Of a stretch of DNA of 52,221 bases, positions 1-7,194 are shown one piece after another. The stretch covers positions 1-52,221 of the forward strand of contig CAKSBI010000013.1 of NCBI GenBank assembly GCA_934437985.1, read 5' to 3'. The translations under genes and the position numbers were made by a program. The DNA is from an uncultured Lachnospiraceae bacterium (GTDB taxonomy: Bacteria > Bacillota > Clostridia > Lachnospirales > Lachnospiraceae). The notes below the pieces were generated by a model, which had not been told where the DNA came from, ran no database searches, and saw nothing but the letters and a program-made list of their open reading frames with translations. How positions within the stretch are numbered: the first letter of the stretch is position 1; every line of letters starts with the position of its first letter.

Positions 1-46
1 AGTAATGTATGGAGCTGACTGTTACTAATAGGTCGAAGGCTTGACC
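1..46 (+). rRNA. 23S rRNA, 3' end (partial)
   Basis: The first bases contain the highly conserved 23S 3'-terminal segment (GGAGCTGACTG, then TACTAATAGGTCG and GCTTGACC). Only the last ~46 bases are in the window; the exact mature end is approximate. No 5S rRNA is recognisable in the following 200 bases, so 5S is either elsewhere in the genome or upstream. Confidence 0.9.
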
Positions 47-203
47 AGGGACGGAAGTTCTTGGACATGGACGGATGAAAGTGGTTCTGGTTCAGTGTGT
101 AGTTTTGAAGGTACATTGGTAATGTGGTCTGTGTTGTATGGCATGGGCTTTTTTGCTTTATGGCAGGCCATATGGTATGGTGCAGGGAGAAGCCATAATG
201 TAC

Positions 204-232
204 TTGACAAATGGAAAGATACTTGTTACTAT
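204..232 (+). promoter_or_regulatory. Sigma-70-type promoter of the tRNA-Arg gene
   Basis: TTGACA (204-209), a 17-base spacer and TACTAT (227-232). The predicted start lies around 239, only a few bases before the mature tRNA 5' end at 243, so the tRNA appears to have its own promoter downstream of the rRNA. Confidence 0.75.
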
Positions 233-242
233 AAGAAATGAT

Positions 243-316
243 GTGTGTGTAGCTCAGCTGGATAGAGCACTTGGCTACGGACCAAGGTGTCGGGGGTTCG
301 AATCCTCTCACGCACG
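243..316 (+). tRNA. tRNA-Arg (anticodon ACG)
   Basis: A full cloverleaf can be drawn: acceptor stem GTGTGTG (243-249) with CACGCAC (309-315, one G-T pair), D arm GCTC/GAGC, anticodon stem CTTGG/CCAAG with loop CTACGGA (anticodon ACG), and T loop TTCGAAT. The discriminator base is G at 316. CCA is not encoded. The 3' end is duplicated at 450-462, consistent with use as an integration site. Confidence 0.95.
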
Positions 317-326
317 CTGGTTAACC

Positions 327-358
327 AAAAGGGATAGGCTTGATGGCCTATCCCTTTT
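327..358 (+). terminator. Rho-independent terminator of tRNA-Arg
   Basis: A perfect 13-bp stem (327-339 with 346-358) and 6-base loop, with A4 on the 5' side and T4 on the 3' side, directly after the tRNA. Confidence 0.85.
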
Positions 359-362
359 GATT

Positions 363-508
363 GTCCGTGTCCGGGTCGGACACGGACGGGTTCGGGTCTG
401 CGTTCCACTACGGTCGGCGCAAAGCGAATGTCCACCGGACATTCTGCGCCCTCTCACGCACGTTAAGTGTTTTTGGCGGCAGGCCTTGATATATAAGGGT
501 TTGCCGCC
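363..508. other. Stacked hairpins between tRNA end and integrase remnant; no gene
   Basis: This gene-free stretch holds three further hairpins: a perfect 10-bp stem at 363-387, a two-part stem at 416-450 (6 bp plus 8 bp around a 3-base loop), and a 7-bp stem at 475-481 / 502-508 with a shorter inner helix. The GC content is higher than the surroundings. The second hairpin abuts the duplicated tRNA end at 450-462. Function is unknown; the context suggests attachment-site or mobile-element end structure. Confidence 0.6.
450..462. repeat. 13-bp copy of the tRNA-Arg 3' end (att-like)
   Basis: CCTCTCACGCACG here is identical to 304-316, the last 13 bases of the tRNA-Arg gene, 146 bp upstream. Short tRNA-3'-end duplications next to a tyrosine integrase are the usual trace of element integration. 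An integrase remnant reads toward this site from 896. Confidence 0.65.
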
Positions 509-530
509 TGTTATTATCCTTAAAATTTTT

Positions 531-549
531 GTTCACATTGGTTCACATT
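531..549. repeat. Tandem GTTCACATT repeats
   Basis: GTTCACATT occurs at 531-539 and 541-549, separated by one base, between the att-like site and the integrase remnant. This would be a plausible place for arm-type integrase or excisionase binding sites; that role is inference only. Confidence 0.35.
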
Positions 550-605
550 ACGGAATAGCCCGGTTTGCCTATGTTCCAGCCGTTTTCCTGCGTGTAATGC
601 AGGGG

Positions 606-896
606 CTAAAGCATTTCAAGATAGTTTTGTATATCGTCACCGTCATTGACAACCCTTATGTATTCCATGGTCTGTTTTAAGGAAGAGTGCCCTGCATATT
701 CCTGGATCTTCTTTAATGGCATACCATTCATATACAGGTTCGTCAGCACGCCTTTATATTCCCTTATGAAGATAAAATTATGCATTCCCATCGGGTAATG
801 CATGCTGGTGTTAATATCCATGATCTCACCAAATATCCGGACGGCTTTTGAGTTTAACAGAAGTTTTCTGTTGCCGGCGGGTGTCTTTGGTTCTAT
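606..896 (-). pseudogene. Tyrosine recombinase (phage/ICE integrase), C-terminal remnant
   Basis: The translated minus strand matches the C-terminal part of tyrosine site-specific recombinases: PKTPAGNRKL, then LTNLYMNGMPLKKIQEYAGH and SSLKQTMEYI, i.e. the GH box and the nucleophilic Tyr helix. The HxxR box appears disturbed (His and Arg are separated by about five residues near MHNFIFIR), and the core-binding and N-terminal domains are absent. Homology stops at about 896, exactly where an IS3 transposase tail ends. It is therefore a truncated, inactive gene. Its C-terminus points to the tRNA-Arg attachment-like site, the normal arrangement for tRNA-integrating elements. Confidence 0.75.
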
Positions 897-897
897 A

Positions 898-1080
898 TCA
901 AGAAAAAGTACAAGTTTTTTTCCAATACCTCTTTTCATATTCATTAGGTGAAATATATTCGCAATGACTATATATCGTCGTAGTGTTATAAAACGCCTCT
1001 ATATATTCAAATATAAGTCGGTAATCATGTTTATAATCTGTTATCTTGAATCTGTTAATCCATTCTCTTTTTAATAATGA
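898..1080 (-). pseudogene. IS3-family transposase (OrfB), C-terminal fragment
   Basis: Minus-strand translation gives SLLKREWINRFKI, then FEYIEAFYNTTTIYSH and YISPNEYEKRY, the typical end of IS3-family OrfB (integrase core, last Glu region and C-terminal tail). Upstream of the SLLKREW segment the match stops abruptly at about 1080, where the IS200-type element begins. The rest of the transposase is not found on the far side of that element, so the copy is a fragment. Confidence 0.75.
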
Positions 1081-1124
1081 GAATGGTGTCGCAAGCCATA
1101 TTTCATCGTAAAGGAGGCGTCCAT

Positions 1125-1553
1125 ATGGACAGTAAAAGTTTATCACATACAAGATGGAAATGCCAATACCATATTGTATTCATACCAAAATATCGCAAAA
1201 AACAATTGTATGGAAGATTGCGAGAAGATGTTAGGAGTATAATAAAATCGTTATGTGCTTATAAAAATGTTGAGATAGTTGAAGGAGCAGTGTGCAGTGA
1301 TCATGTTCATTTATGTGTATGTATTCCGCCTAAAATGAGTGTTTCAAGTTTTATGGGATATTTAAAGGGTAAAAGTGCATTGATGATATATGATAAGCAT
1401 CCTGAACTTCAAAGTAAGTGGAGTAAAGCCTTTTGGGCAAGAGGGTATTATGTTGCAACTGTCGGCAATATAACCGAGGATGCAATTAAGAAATATATAA
1501 GCGAGCAATCAGAAGAGTCCCGAAAAGAAGATAGTGACGGAGCTGCTTTTTAG
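1125..1553 (+). CDS. tnpA: IS200-family Y1 (HUH) transposase TnpA
   Basis: The protein has 142 residues, the normal length for IS200 TnpA. Start ATG 1125 is preceded by AAAGGAGG. It carries the HUH metal/nuclease motif H60-V-H62 and a C-terminal helix with Y124 and Q128 (KKYISEQ), matching the catalytic Tyr position of the family. TnpA cuts and joins single-stranded DNA at hairpin ends for strand-specific transposition. The reading frame is intact, so the element could still be active. It lies inside the IS3 transposase remnant. Confidence 0.93.
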   Translation: MDSKSLSHTRWKCQYHIVFIPKYRKKQLYGRLREDVRSIIKSLCAYKNVEIVEGAVCSDHVHLCVCIPPKMSVSSFMGYLKGKSALMIYDKHPELQSKWSKAFWARGYYVATVGNITEDAIKKYISEQSEESRKEDSDGAAF

Positions 1554-1624
1554 CAGCTGCCAGTAATAGTGCTTACGATACCCGCCTTTTAGGCGAGCGG
1601 TAACATAGCCCTTATAGGGCTAAT

Positions 1625-1654
1625 AGCAAACCACCACTTGAAGTGGTGGTTGCT
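1625..1654. repeat. Right-end hairpin of the IS200-type element
   Basis: AACCACCACTT (629-639 of the 1-kb block) pairs with AAGTGGTGGTT (1641-1651), extended by AGC/GCT across a one-base bulge. Its position just after tnpA fits the TnpA-recognised right-end hairpin. Confidence 0.6.
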
Positions 1655-1803
1655 GACTTATGTAAAAAATGTGTTATTCGTCAGGAAAATATGCTGTTTA
1701 TCAGAAAATAATAAATATTAATACAATTTATAATATTATAAGCCTGCATATAAGATGCAGATGGGCATAGCTCAAAAAAACTTAAAGAAAGAGGGTAAAA
1801 GGT

Positions 1804-3018
1804 ATGAAGAAGCAGTTATTAATTATTCTTGCTCTTGTCATGGTGCTTACAGTGGCGGGAGCAGGTAAAGGAAAAACAGTTCAGGCAGCGGAAGTGGATG
1901 CCAGAAATACGGCGGAAACATTGGCTTTTAGCGACAGCTGGGGAAGTGAACGGTGGTTCACGAATGATAATTCGGAGCATTGGTATAAGCTTATTATACC
2001 ATCAGATGGCTGTGTAGAGCTAAAGATAATGTCTTATATCAGTGGTACATACTATGAGCTGTATGATCAGGACTTATCAAAGGAGTTATATAGTGAGCGC
2101 ATATATGACGGAAGTGAGGTGCAGCCGGGTACAAAGTACACAGATTATGTATTGAGCCAGGGTATTTATTATATGAAAATTAGTTCTGGTAATAGCGGAA
2201 GATATAAGCTCAGTGCAGGATATAAAAGCTATGGAACTAATGACGGCTCTGCCCTGTCTTATGATTCTCCGCAGAATTATGAATTAGGCAGTCAGATTGT
2301 GGGTGCAATTACGGCAACTGATGGCGAAGACTGGTATAGGCTTGTGATTCCACAAGCCGGCTATTATATCATGAATATAAAATCATATATTGGTTACTGC
2401 ATGCACTATGATTTGTATAATCAGGACTTATCAACGGAGTTATATTCGCATGAATTATATAGAGGAAGTGAGCTGCAGCCAAAAACAGATAATACAGAAT
2501 ATATATTGAATGAAGGCATTTATTATTTGAAAATTAGTCAAGATAGTTCTAATGCTTCAAATCGTGGGAAATATATTTATACCCTATCCGGGCTTTCGGA
2601 GGAAAATTGTAATCATGATTACACTGAAACCCTGCATCAGAGTACATATCTGACAAAAGGATATACGCTCCATGTATGTAAGAAATGTGGAAAATCTTAT
2701 AAGGATAATTACCAATCTAAGAAGGTACTGTCTCAGGGCTATATCTGGTCATGCGTCTTTTCACCTGAAAAGAAAAGGATTACAGTATCTTATCATACTA
2801 TCTCTGATGTAAGCGGTTACCAGATCCGTTATAGTACAAGTAAGAAGTTCAGGACATCTGTTAAAACCGTAAGGGCAGGTAAAAGTACTACGGCTAAGAT
2901 ATTGAAGGGAATGAAGAAAGGTAAAAGATATTATGTACAGGTAAGGGGATATAAAAAGGTCAGGGGAAGAACCATCTATGGAAAATGGTCTGCAAAGAGA
3001 AATGTAAAAACTTATTGA
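1804..3018 (+). CDS. Secreted protein with two PPC-like repeats and an Fn3-like tail
   Basis: A 404-residue exported protein. Residues 1-29 form a Sec signal peptide (KK, hydrophobic core, VQAA). Two related beta-rich repeats follow at about 40-140 and 155-265; each contains a DxW/HWY element, a 'YYELYDQDLS'-type strand and 'GIYYxKIS', resembling bacterial pre-peptidase C-terminal-like domains. Next is a short Cys-pair module (CNHDY ... CKKC), then a basic fibronectin-III-like domain (about 305-404: SGYQIRYSTSKKF ... YYVQVRGYKK) common at the end of Lachnospiraceae exoproteins. No catalytic domain is visible; a cell-surface or matrix-binding role is inference. Confidence 0.75.
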   Translation: MKKQLLIILALVMVLTVAGAGKGKTVQAAEVDARNTAETLAFSDSWGSERWFTNDNSEHWYKLIIPSDGCVELKIMSYISGTYYELYDQDLSKELYSERIYDGSEVQPGTKYTDYVLSQGIYYMKISSGNSGRYKLSAGYKSYGTNDGSALSYDSPQNYELGSQIVGAITATDGEDWYRLVIPQAGYYIMNIKSYIGYCMHYDLYNQDLSTELYSHELYRGSELQPKTDNTEYILNEGIYYLKISQDSSNASNRGKYIYTLSGLSEENCNHDYTETLHQSTYLTKGYTLHVCKKCGKSYKDNYQSKKVLSQGYIWSCVFSPEKKRITVSYHTISDVSGYQIRYSTSKKFRTSVKTVRAGKSTTAKILKGMKKGKRYYVQVRGYKKVRGRTIYGKWSAKRNVKTY

Positions 3019-3073
3019 TGCCTTACAGGTAATACCGGATACATGGCTGTATTTACGAGGGAGGTTGATTATT

Positions 3074-5890
3074 ATGGGAAGGATAAGGTTGAAAAAAGCT
3101 GTCAGGGCATTATGCTGTTTGTTGACAGCAATGGCAGTTATATTGGCGGATGCCGGCATACCGCTGTTTCGGATGGCTAATGTTGCCAAAGCGGCTTCGC
3201 CCATTGTAGAAAGGGCTATTTCATGGGCAATATCAATTGCAAATGATAATTCTCATGGATACAGCCGGAGCAACAGGTGGGGACCGGATTATGATTGCTC
3301 ATCTTTTGTTATTTCTGCATTCAGGAACGCGGGAGTAAATGTGGGGGCGGCTACATATACGGGCAATATGCGTGCCCAATTTACCCAGCATGGCTTCCGG
3401 TGGATTCCATGGAGCCAGCTTGGAGGGGCTTCAAACCTGCAGCGTGGGGATATTTTATTGAATGAAGTCCAGCATACAGAGATATATCTTGGCAATAATC
3501 AAAATGTGGGCGCACATTCTAACAGGGGTTACCCGCAGACAGGGGATCAGACCGGAACGGAGATTTCAGTATCAGGTTATTATTATCATCCATGGAATGG
3601 TGTATTACGCTACACAGGAAGCAGCGGGTGTAACTGTTCTACAGATTATGCCGGGGATTATTATGTATCGACGAACAGCCTGCCATTAACAATGCGTAGT
3701 GGCCATGGTACCGGATATTCGGTGGTAACATCCATTCCAAAAGGCTCTAAGGTATATGTCAGCAGGGCAGATGGCAGCTGGGCACATGTTCAATGGAACG
3801 GTTATAGCGGATATTGCAGCATGGGTTATCTGACAAAGATTACGGAAAAAAGCTACAGGCTTCACGTCTGGGTATCCGACACCAAGATGGGTGATATTCC
3901 ATCCGAATACGTTAAGGGGAGAACATATTATATATGCTATGAATTGATAGACGAGTCCACGGGAAAAAGGGCAAATGAAACCGGTAATATTAATTATGAT
4001 GCAACAGAATCAATTAAATATCCTGATGGAAGGGTCTGGGAGTATACTTATAATAACAGTGATAATAACTGGATCAGAGCAGAATGCAGTTCTGAAGGTA
4101 CATATACCGGTACAGTAACGATCAGTGGAGATGTGGGGATTACCTGCACCGTATCATTTGATATTAAAGCAGACACCTGGCCGCAGATGGATGTGTGGAC
4201 GTGGAATGACGTATATACAAAAGAAATAACTACGGCATATGTAGGGGAAAAGGTGTATTGCAGCTGTAAGCTTATAGACAAGTATACCGGGGATTATTTG
4301 AATAAAGTTAATTCTATCTTTGCGCAGAGTGGGGATGGTTACACTGTCACCATAAAGGTGTATGATCCAAGCAATTCGCTGATAGAAACCGGATCGTATA
4401 AGAATAATGATTACATGTGGTTAACATTCGTTCCCGATAAAATTGGGGATTATAAAATAAAGGCGGATATCACGGGTAATCTGACAGGCGGCATGGACAT
4501 AACATTAAAGGCTGTAGAAAAGGAGCATAAATATGGTTCATGGTCAATAACTGAAAATGCCACCTGTACACAGGCAGGCACAAGAACAAGAACATGTTCC
4601 ATATGCGGCACCAGACAGAGTGAAACAATTCCCGCAGCCGGACATAAGTCTGTAACGGATAAGGCTGTTGAGCCAACTGAGACAAGAACAGGCTGGACAG
4701 AAGGAGCGCATTGTTCCGTATGCGGAAAGGTTATTATACCGCAGATGATTATTCCGAGGATAAGCCCGAAGCCAAGCCCGACACCAAGTTTAACGCCGGT
4801 TCCGACAGCAACGGCAGACCCGACAGCGAAGCCGACCGTGAAACCGACAGCAACGGCAGGCCCGACAGCGAAGCCAACCGTGAAACCGACGGCAACGGCA
4901 GGCCCGACAGCGAAGCCGACCGTGAAACCGACGGCAAAGGCAGGACCGACAGCGAAGCCGACCGTGAAACCGACGGCAACGGCAGGCCCGACAGCGAAGC
5001 CGACCGTGAAACCGACGGCAACGGCAGGTCCGACAGCGAAGCCGACCGTGAAACCGACAGCAACGGCAGGCCCGACAGCGAAGCCGACCGTGAAACCGAC
5101 GGCAACGGCAGGTCCGACAGCAGACCCAATGGTAAGCCCGGCAGCGAAGCCAACCATGGAACCGGTGCCGACACCAGCCATGACGGCAATCCCGGCAGTA
5201 AGACCTACAGGAAAGCCGGGAACTGTGAATACGCCTGCTGTGGCACCGACTGAGGCACCATCCTCCTCATCCGCCGTACCGGATGCTGTGTCAACAGGTA
5301 ATCCTGCGGAGGCAGAGCTCAGGGACATTGAAGAATATTCTAATACATATGATGACAGTGAGCTGGATGAGGAACATGAACCGGTAAAAGGAACGATACT
5401 GTATAGCAGAAAAAGCGGAGTGTCTTATAAGGTACTTAAACAGGGCGAAACGGTTGAGTTTTACAGAGTTAATAATAAAAAGGTGGAGAAGGCTGCCGTT
5501 CCTGATATGATCTCAGTGGATGGTGTAAAGTATAAGGTGACAGCCATATCAGGTAACGCATTTAATGGCTGTAAGAACCTGAAGTACGCATTTATAGGCA
5601 GGAATGTGTCTGTGATTGGAAACAAGGCATTCTACCAATGCAGGCTGTTAAAAGAGATAACGATACCGGATGCCGTTGTTAAGATAGGAAGAAAAGCTTT
5701 TTGTGGCTGCAAAAAGCTGGAAAAGGTCGTGATTAAGTCCGGGCAGCTGGAGGGCTATGCGGTCGGAGCACAGGCATTTGGACATACGTATAGAAAAATG
5801 ACGATTAAAGTGCCAAAAGACCGTAGAAAAGCATATGCCAAATGGTTACGGAAAAAAGGTGTTTCCAAAATGGCGAAGGTGGAAGCCTGA
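3074..5890 (+). CDS. Large secreted NlpC/P60- or CHAP-like peptidase with SH3, Pro-Thr repeat and BspA LRR
   Basis: 938 residues from ATG 3074, chosen because GAGGGAGG (3057-3064) is correctly spaced from it and not from the in-frame TTG at 3065. Order: signal peptide (1-41); cysteine-peptidase-like domain (about 42-195) with DYDCSSFV (C75) and H134/H148 as likely catalytic residues, probably acting on cell-wall peptides; SH3b-like wall-binding domain (about 205-262); two beta-sandwich-like segments; a paired CxxC module (CSICG, CSVCG at about 510-560); a Pro/Thr/Ala-rich linker with seven 14-residue repeats (583-680); and a C-terminal BspA-type leucine-rich repeat (about 790-938: GNAFNGCKNL, GNKAFYQCRLL, GRKAFCGCKKL). 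A surface adhesin/hydrolase is likely; the peptidase assignment is by motif only. Confidence 0.75.
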   Translation: MGRIRLKKAVRALCCLLTAMAVILADAGIPLFRMANVAKAASPIVERAISWAISIANDNSHGYSRSNRWGPDYDCSSFVISAFRNAGVNVGAATYTGNMRAQFTQHGFRWIPWSQLGGASNLQRGDILLNEVQHTEIYLGNNQNVGAHSNRGYPQTGDQTGTEISVSGYYYHPWNGVLRYTGSSGCNCSTDYAGDYYVSTNSLPLTMRSGHGTGYSVVTSIPKGSKVYVSRADGSWAHVQWNGYSGYCSMGYLTKITEKSYRLHVWVSDTKMGDIPSEYVKGRTYYICYELIDESTGKRANETGNINYDATESIKYPDGRVWEYTYNNSDNNWIRAECSSEGTYTGTVTISGDVGITCTVSFDIKADTWPQMDVWTWNDVYTKEITTAYVGEKVYCSCKLIDKYTGDYLNKVNSIFAQSGDGYTVTIKVYDPSNSLIETGSYKNNDYMWLTFVPDKIGDYKIKADITGNLTGGMDITLKAVEKEHKYGSWSITENATCTQAGTRTRTCSICGTRQSETIPAAGHKSVTDKAVEPTETRTGWTEGAHCSVCGKVIIPQMIIPRISPKPSPTPSLTPVPTATADPTAKPTVKPTATAGPTAKPTVKPTATAGPTAKPTVKPTAKAGPTAKPTVKPTATAGPTAKPTVKPTATAGPTAKPTVKPTATAGPTAKPTVKPTATAGPTADPMVSPAAKPTMEPVPTPAMTAIPAVRPTGKPGTVNTPAVAPTEAPSSSSAVPDAVSTGNPAEAELRDIEEYSNTYDDSELDEEHEPVKGTILYSRKSGVSYKVLKQGETVEFYRVNNKKVEKAAVPDMISVDGVKYKVTAISGNAFNGCKNLKYAFIGRNVSVIGNKAFYQCRLLKEITIPDAVVKIGRKAFCGCKKLEKVVIKSGQLEGYAVGAQAFGHTYRKMTIKVPKDRRKAYAKWLRKKGVSKMAKVEA
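4820..5113. repeat. Seven tandem 42-bp units inside the secreted peptidase gene
   Basis: Each unit encodes PTAKPTVKPTATAG (one copy has AKAG). Because 42 is a multiple of 3, copy number can change without a frameshift. Other frames on both strands stay open through the array, which creates long but meaningless overlapping frames. Confidence 0.95.
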
Positions 5891-5976
5891 CTTTTCTGCA
5901 ATAAAATACCGTCTTATTCAGTAAGCAACGGCTGTGGAAGAAAAATGTATAGATAAAAGGACGGCAAAAAAAAGAT

Positions 5977-6009
5977 AAAAATGCTTGTTAATTGTTGACA
6001 AGCATTTTT
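5977..6009 (+). terminator. Rho-independent terminator overlapping the cysK promoter
   Basis: AAAAATGCTTGT (5977-5988) pairs perfectly with ACAAGCATTTTT (5998-6009) around a 9-base loop and ends in a T run. It closes the secreted-protein unit. The right arm shares bases with the -35 box at 5995-6000. Confidence 0.8.
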
Positions 6010-6023
6010 CTTTGTGGTATTAT
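5995..6023 (+). promoter_or_regulatory. Promoter of the cysK / sulfur cluster
   Basis: Consensus TTGACA (5995-6000), a 17-base spacer and TATTAT (6018-6023). The operator-like 17-mer follows the -10 box immediately, covering the expected transcription start. Confidence 0.85.
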
Positions 6024-6040
6024 CCTACTAAATCGATAGG
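6024..6040. promoter_or_regulatory. Operator-like 17-mer at cysK, shared with metY
   Basis: CCTACTAAATCGATAGG; its reverse complement CCTATCGATTTAGTAGG matches the metY site (11862-11878) at 15 of 17 positions. It is an imperfect palindrome (CCTA...TAGG). Its position over the start site predicts repression. The two Rrf2-family regulators in the same cluster are the natural candidates to bind it; this is inference. Confidence 0.7.
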
Positions 6041-6111
6041 AAAGGTAGGAAGAAAAACAGAAAGCCTGGTAGCAGATAAGATATGGAGTAAAAGATATGG
6101 AGGGATATAAC

Positions 6112-7047
6112 ATGGCAGACATTAAAGAGAGCGCAACAGAGTTAATTGGTAACACACCACTTTTGAAGCTGAATAATTATCAGAAAAACGCAGGGGCTTC
6201 GGAGGCAGCGATTCTTGCAAAGCTGGAATATCTGAATCCGGCAGGTTCAGTTAAGGACAGGATTGCCCTTGCGATGATAGAGGATGCTGAGAGGAAAGGC
6301 CTGATAAAGCCGGGAGCAACAATCATAGAGCCTACGAGCGGTAATACCGGAATAGGGCTTGCATCGGTTGCAGCAGCCAAGGGCTACAAGGCAGTGCTTA
6401 CACTTCCTGATACAATGAGTATTGAAAGACGTAACCTGTTAAAGGCATATGGAGCACAGATTGTACTTACTGAAGGTGCTAAGGGAATGAAGGGTGCCAT
6501 TGCAAAGGCAGAGGAGATACAGAAGGAGACACCGGGTTCATACATTCTTGGACAGTTTATTAATCCAGCCAATCCTAAGATGCACAGGGAGACTACGGGT
6601 CCTGAGATATGGAACCAGACTGATGGAAAAGTAGATATATTTGTAGCAGGTGTTGGAACCGGTGGAACGGTCACAGGGATAGGTGAGTATCTGAAGTCAC
6701 AGAACCCGGATGTGAAGATAGTTGCAGTAGAGCCGGCCGGAAGCCCTGTTTTATCAAAGGGTACAGCGGGATCGCATAAGCTTCAGGGAATAGGTGCCGG
6801 ATTCGTACCGGAGGTTCTTAATACCAGGATATATGATGAAGTAATAACAATTGAAAATGATGATGCATTTGAAGAGGGAAGAAGATTCGCAGTATCAGAA
6901 GGAATTCTGGTTGGTATATCTTCAGGTGCAGCACTTAAGGCTGCCGTGATACTTGCATCCAGACCAGAGAATAAGGGTAAGACAATTGTTGCCTTATTAC
7001 CGGATTCAGGTGACAGATACTTATCAACATCACTGTTTTCAAAGTAA
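6112..7047 (+). CDS. cysK: Cysteine synthase A (O-acetylserine sulfhydrylase)
   Basis: 311 residues from ATG 6112; GGAGGG at 6099-6104 favours this start over ATG 6097. A fold-type II PLP enzyme that makes cysteine from O-acetylserine and sulfide. Visible motifs: NPAGSVKDR with the PLP lysine K48, TSGNTG (75-80) substrate loop, GTGGT (182-186) phosphate loop, and the C-terminal [10 protein letters not shown]. The length is typical. It is the first gene of the sulfate-assimilation cluster, behind a strong promoter with an operator-like site. CysM or cystathionine beta-synthase are less likely because of the length and motif spelling. No cysE is seen in the window. Confidence 0.95.
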   Translation: MADIKESATELIGNTPLLKLNNYQKNAGASEAAILAKLEYLNPAGSVKDRIALAMIEDAERKGLIKPGATIIEPTSGNTGIGLASVAAAKGYKAVLTLPDTMSIERRNLLKAYGAQIVLTEGAKGMKGAIAKAEEIQKETPGSYILGQFINPANPKMHRETTGPEIWNQTDGKVDIFVAGVGTGGTVTGIGEYLKSQNPDVKIVAVEPAGSPVLSKGTAGSHKLQGIGAGFVPEVLNTRIYDEVITIENDDAFEEGRRFAVSEGILVGISSGAALKAAVILASRPENKGKTIVALLPDSGDRYLSTSLFSK

Positions 7048-7194
7048 ATGAACAATAACCTATTATAATGGCAGGGTAACGCTGTAAAGATACTTGATAA
7101 TTATGTGCTGCCTGGGGATGAGGTTTTCATGTAATGAACGGATGTGCAGATGAAAGGCTGATAACAGTAATAATATGACAGAAGAGGTGTCGGG

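Larger units (their letters stand above)
1081..1660 (+). mobile_element. IS200/IS605-type insertion sequence (boundaries approximate)
   Basis: The element consists of a lone Y1 transposase gene followed by a series of palindromes (1583-1595, 1606-1622 and 1625-1654). The left boundary is set where the IS3 transposase reading frame is interrupted (~1080). The right boundary is taken just after the last hairpin. IS200-type elements have no inverted terminal repeats and end in subterminal hairpins, as seen here; they normally make no target duplication. No TnpB-type gene is present. Confidence 0.7.

Noticed and set aside
47..242. 5S rRNA after the 23S end
   Set aside because: No 5S-like conserved segments (such as CGAACxCxGAAG or CCCATxxCGAAC) are seen in this stretch.
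138..680. 180-codon plus-strand frame over the tRNA and hairpins
   Set aside because: It runs straight through the tRNA-Arg gene and terminator and shows no protein-like features.
1554..1660. CRISPR-like repeats
   Set aside because: The repeated elements are three different hairpins of an IS200 right end, without regular repeat/spacer spacing.
4450..5328. Long open frames on the minus strand and other plus frames across the Pro-Thr repeat
   Set aside because: They arise because the 42-bp unit is a multiple of three and stop-free in several frames; products are low complexity and lack ribosome binding sites.
7059..7075. Possible third operator copy upstream of aprA (CCTATTATAATGGCAGG)
   Set aside because: Only 11 of 17 positions match the cysK/metY consensus and no good promoter is aligned with it; worth a motif score but not claimed.
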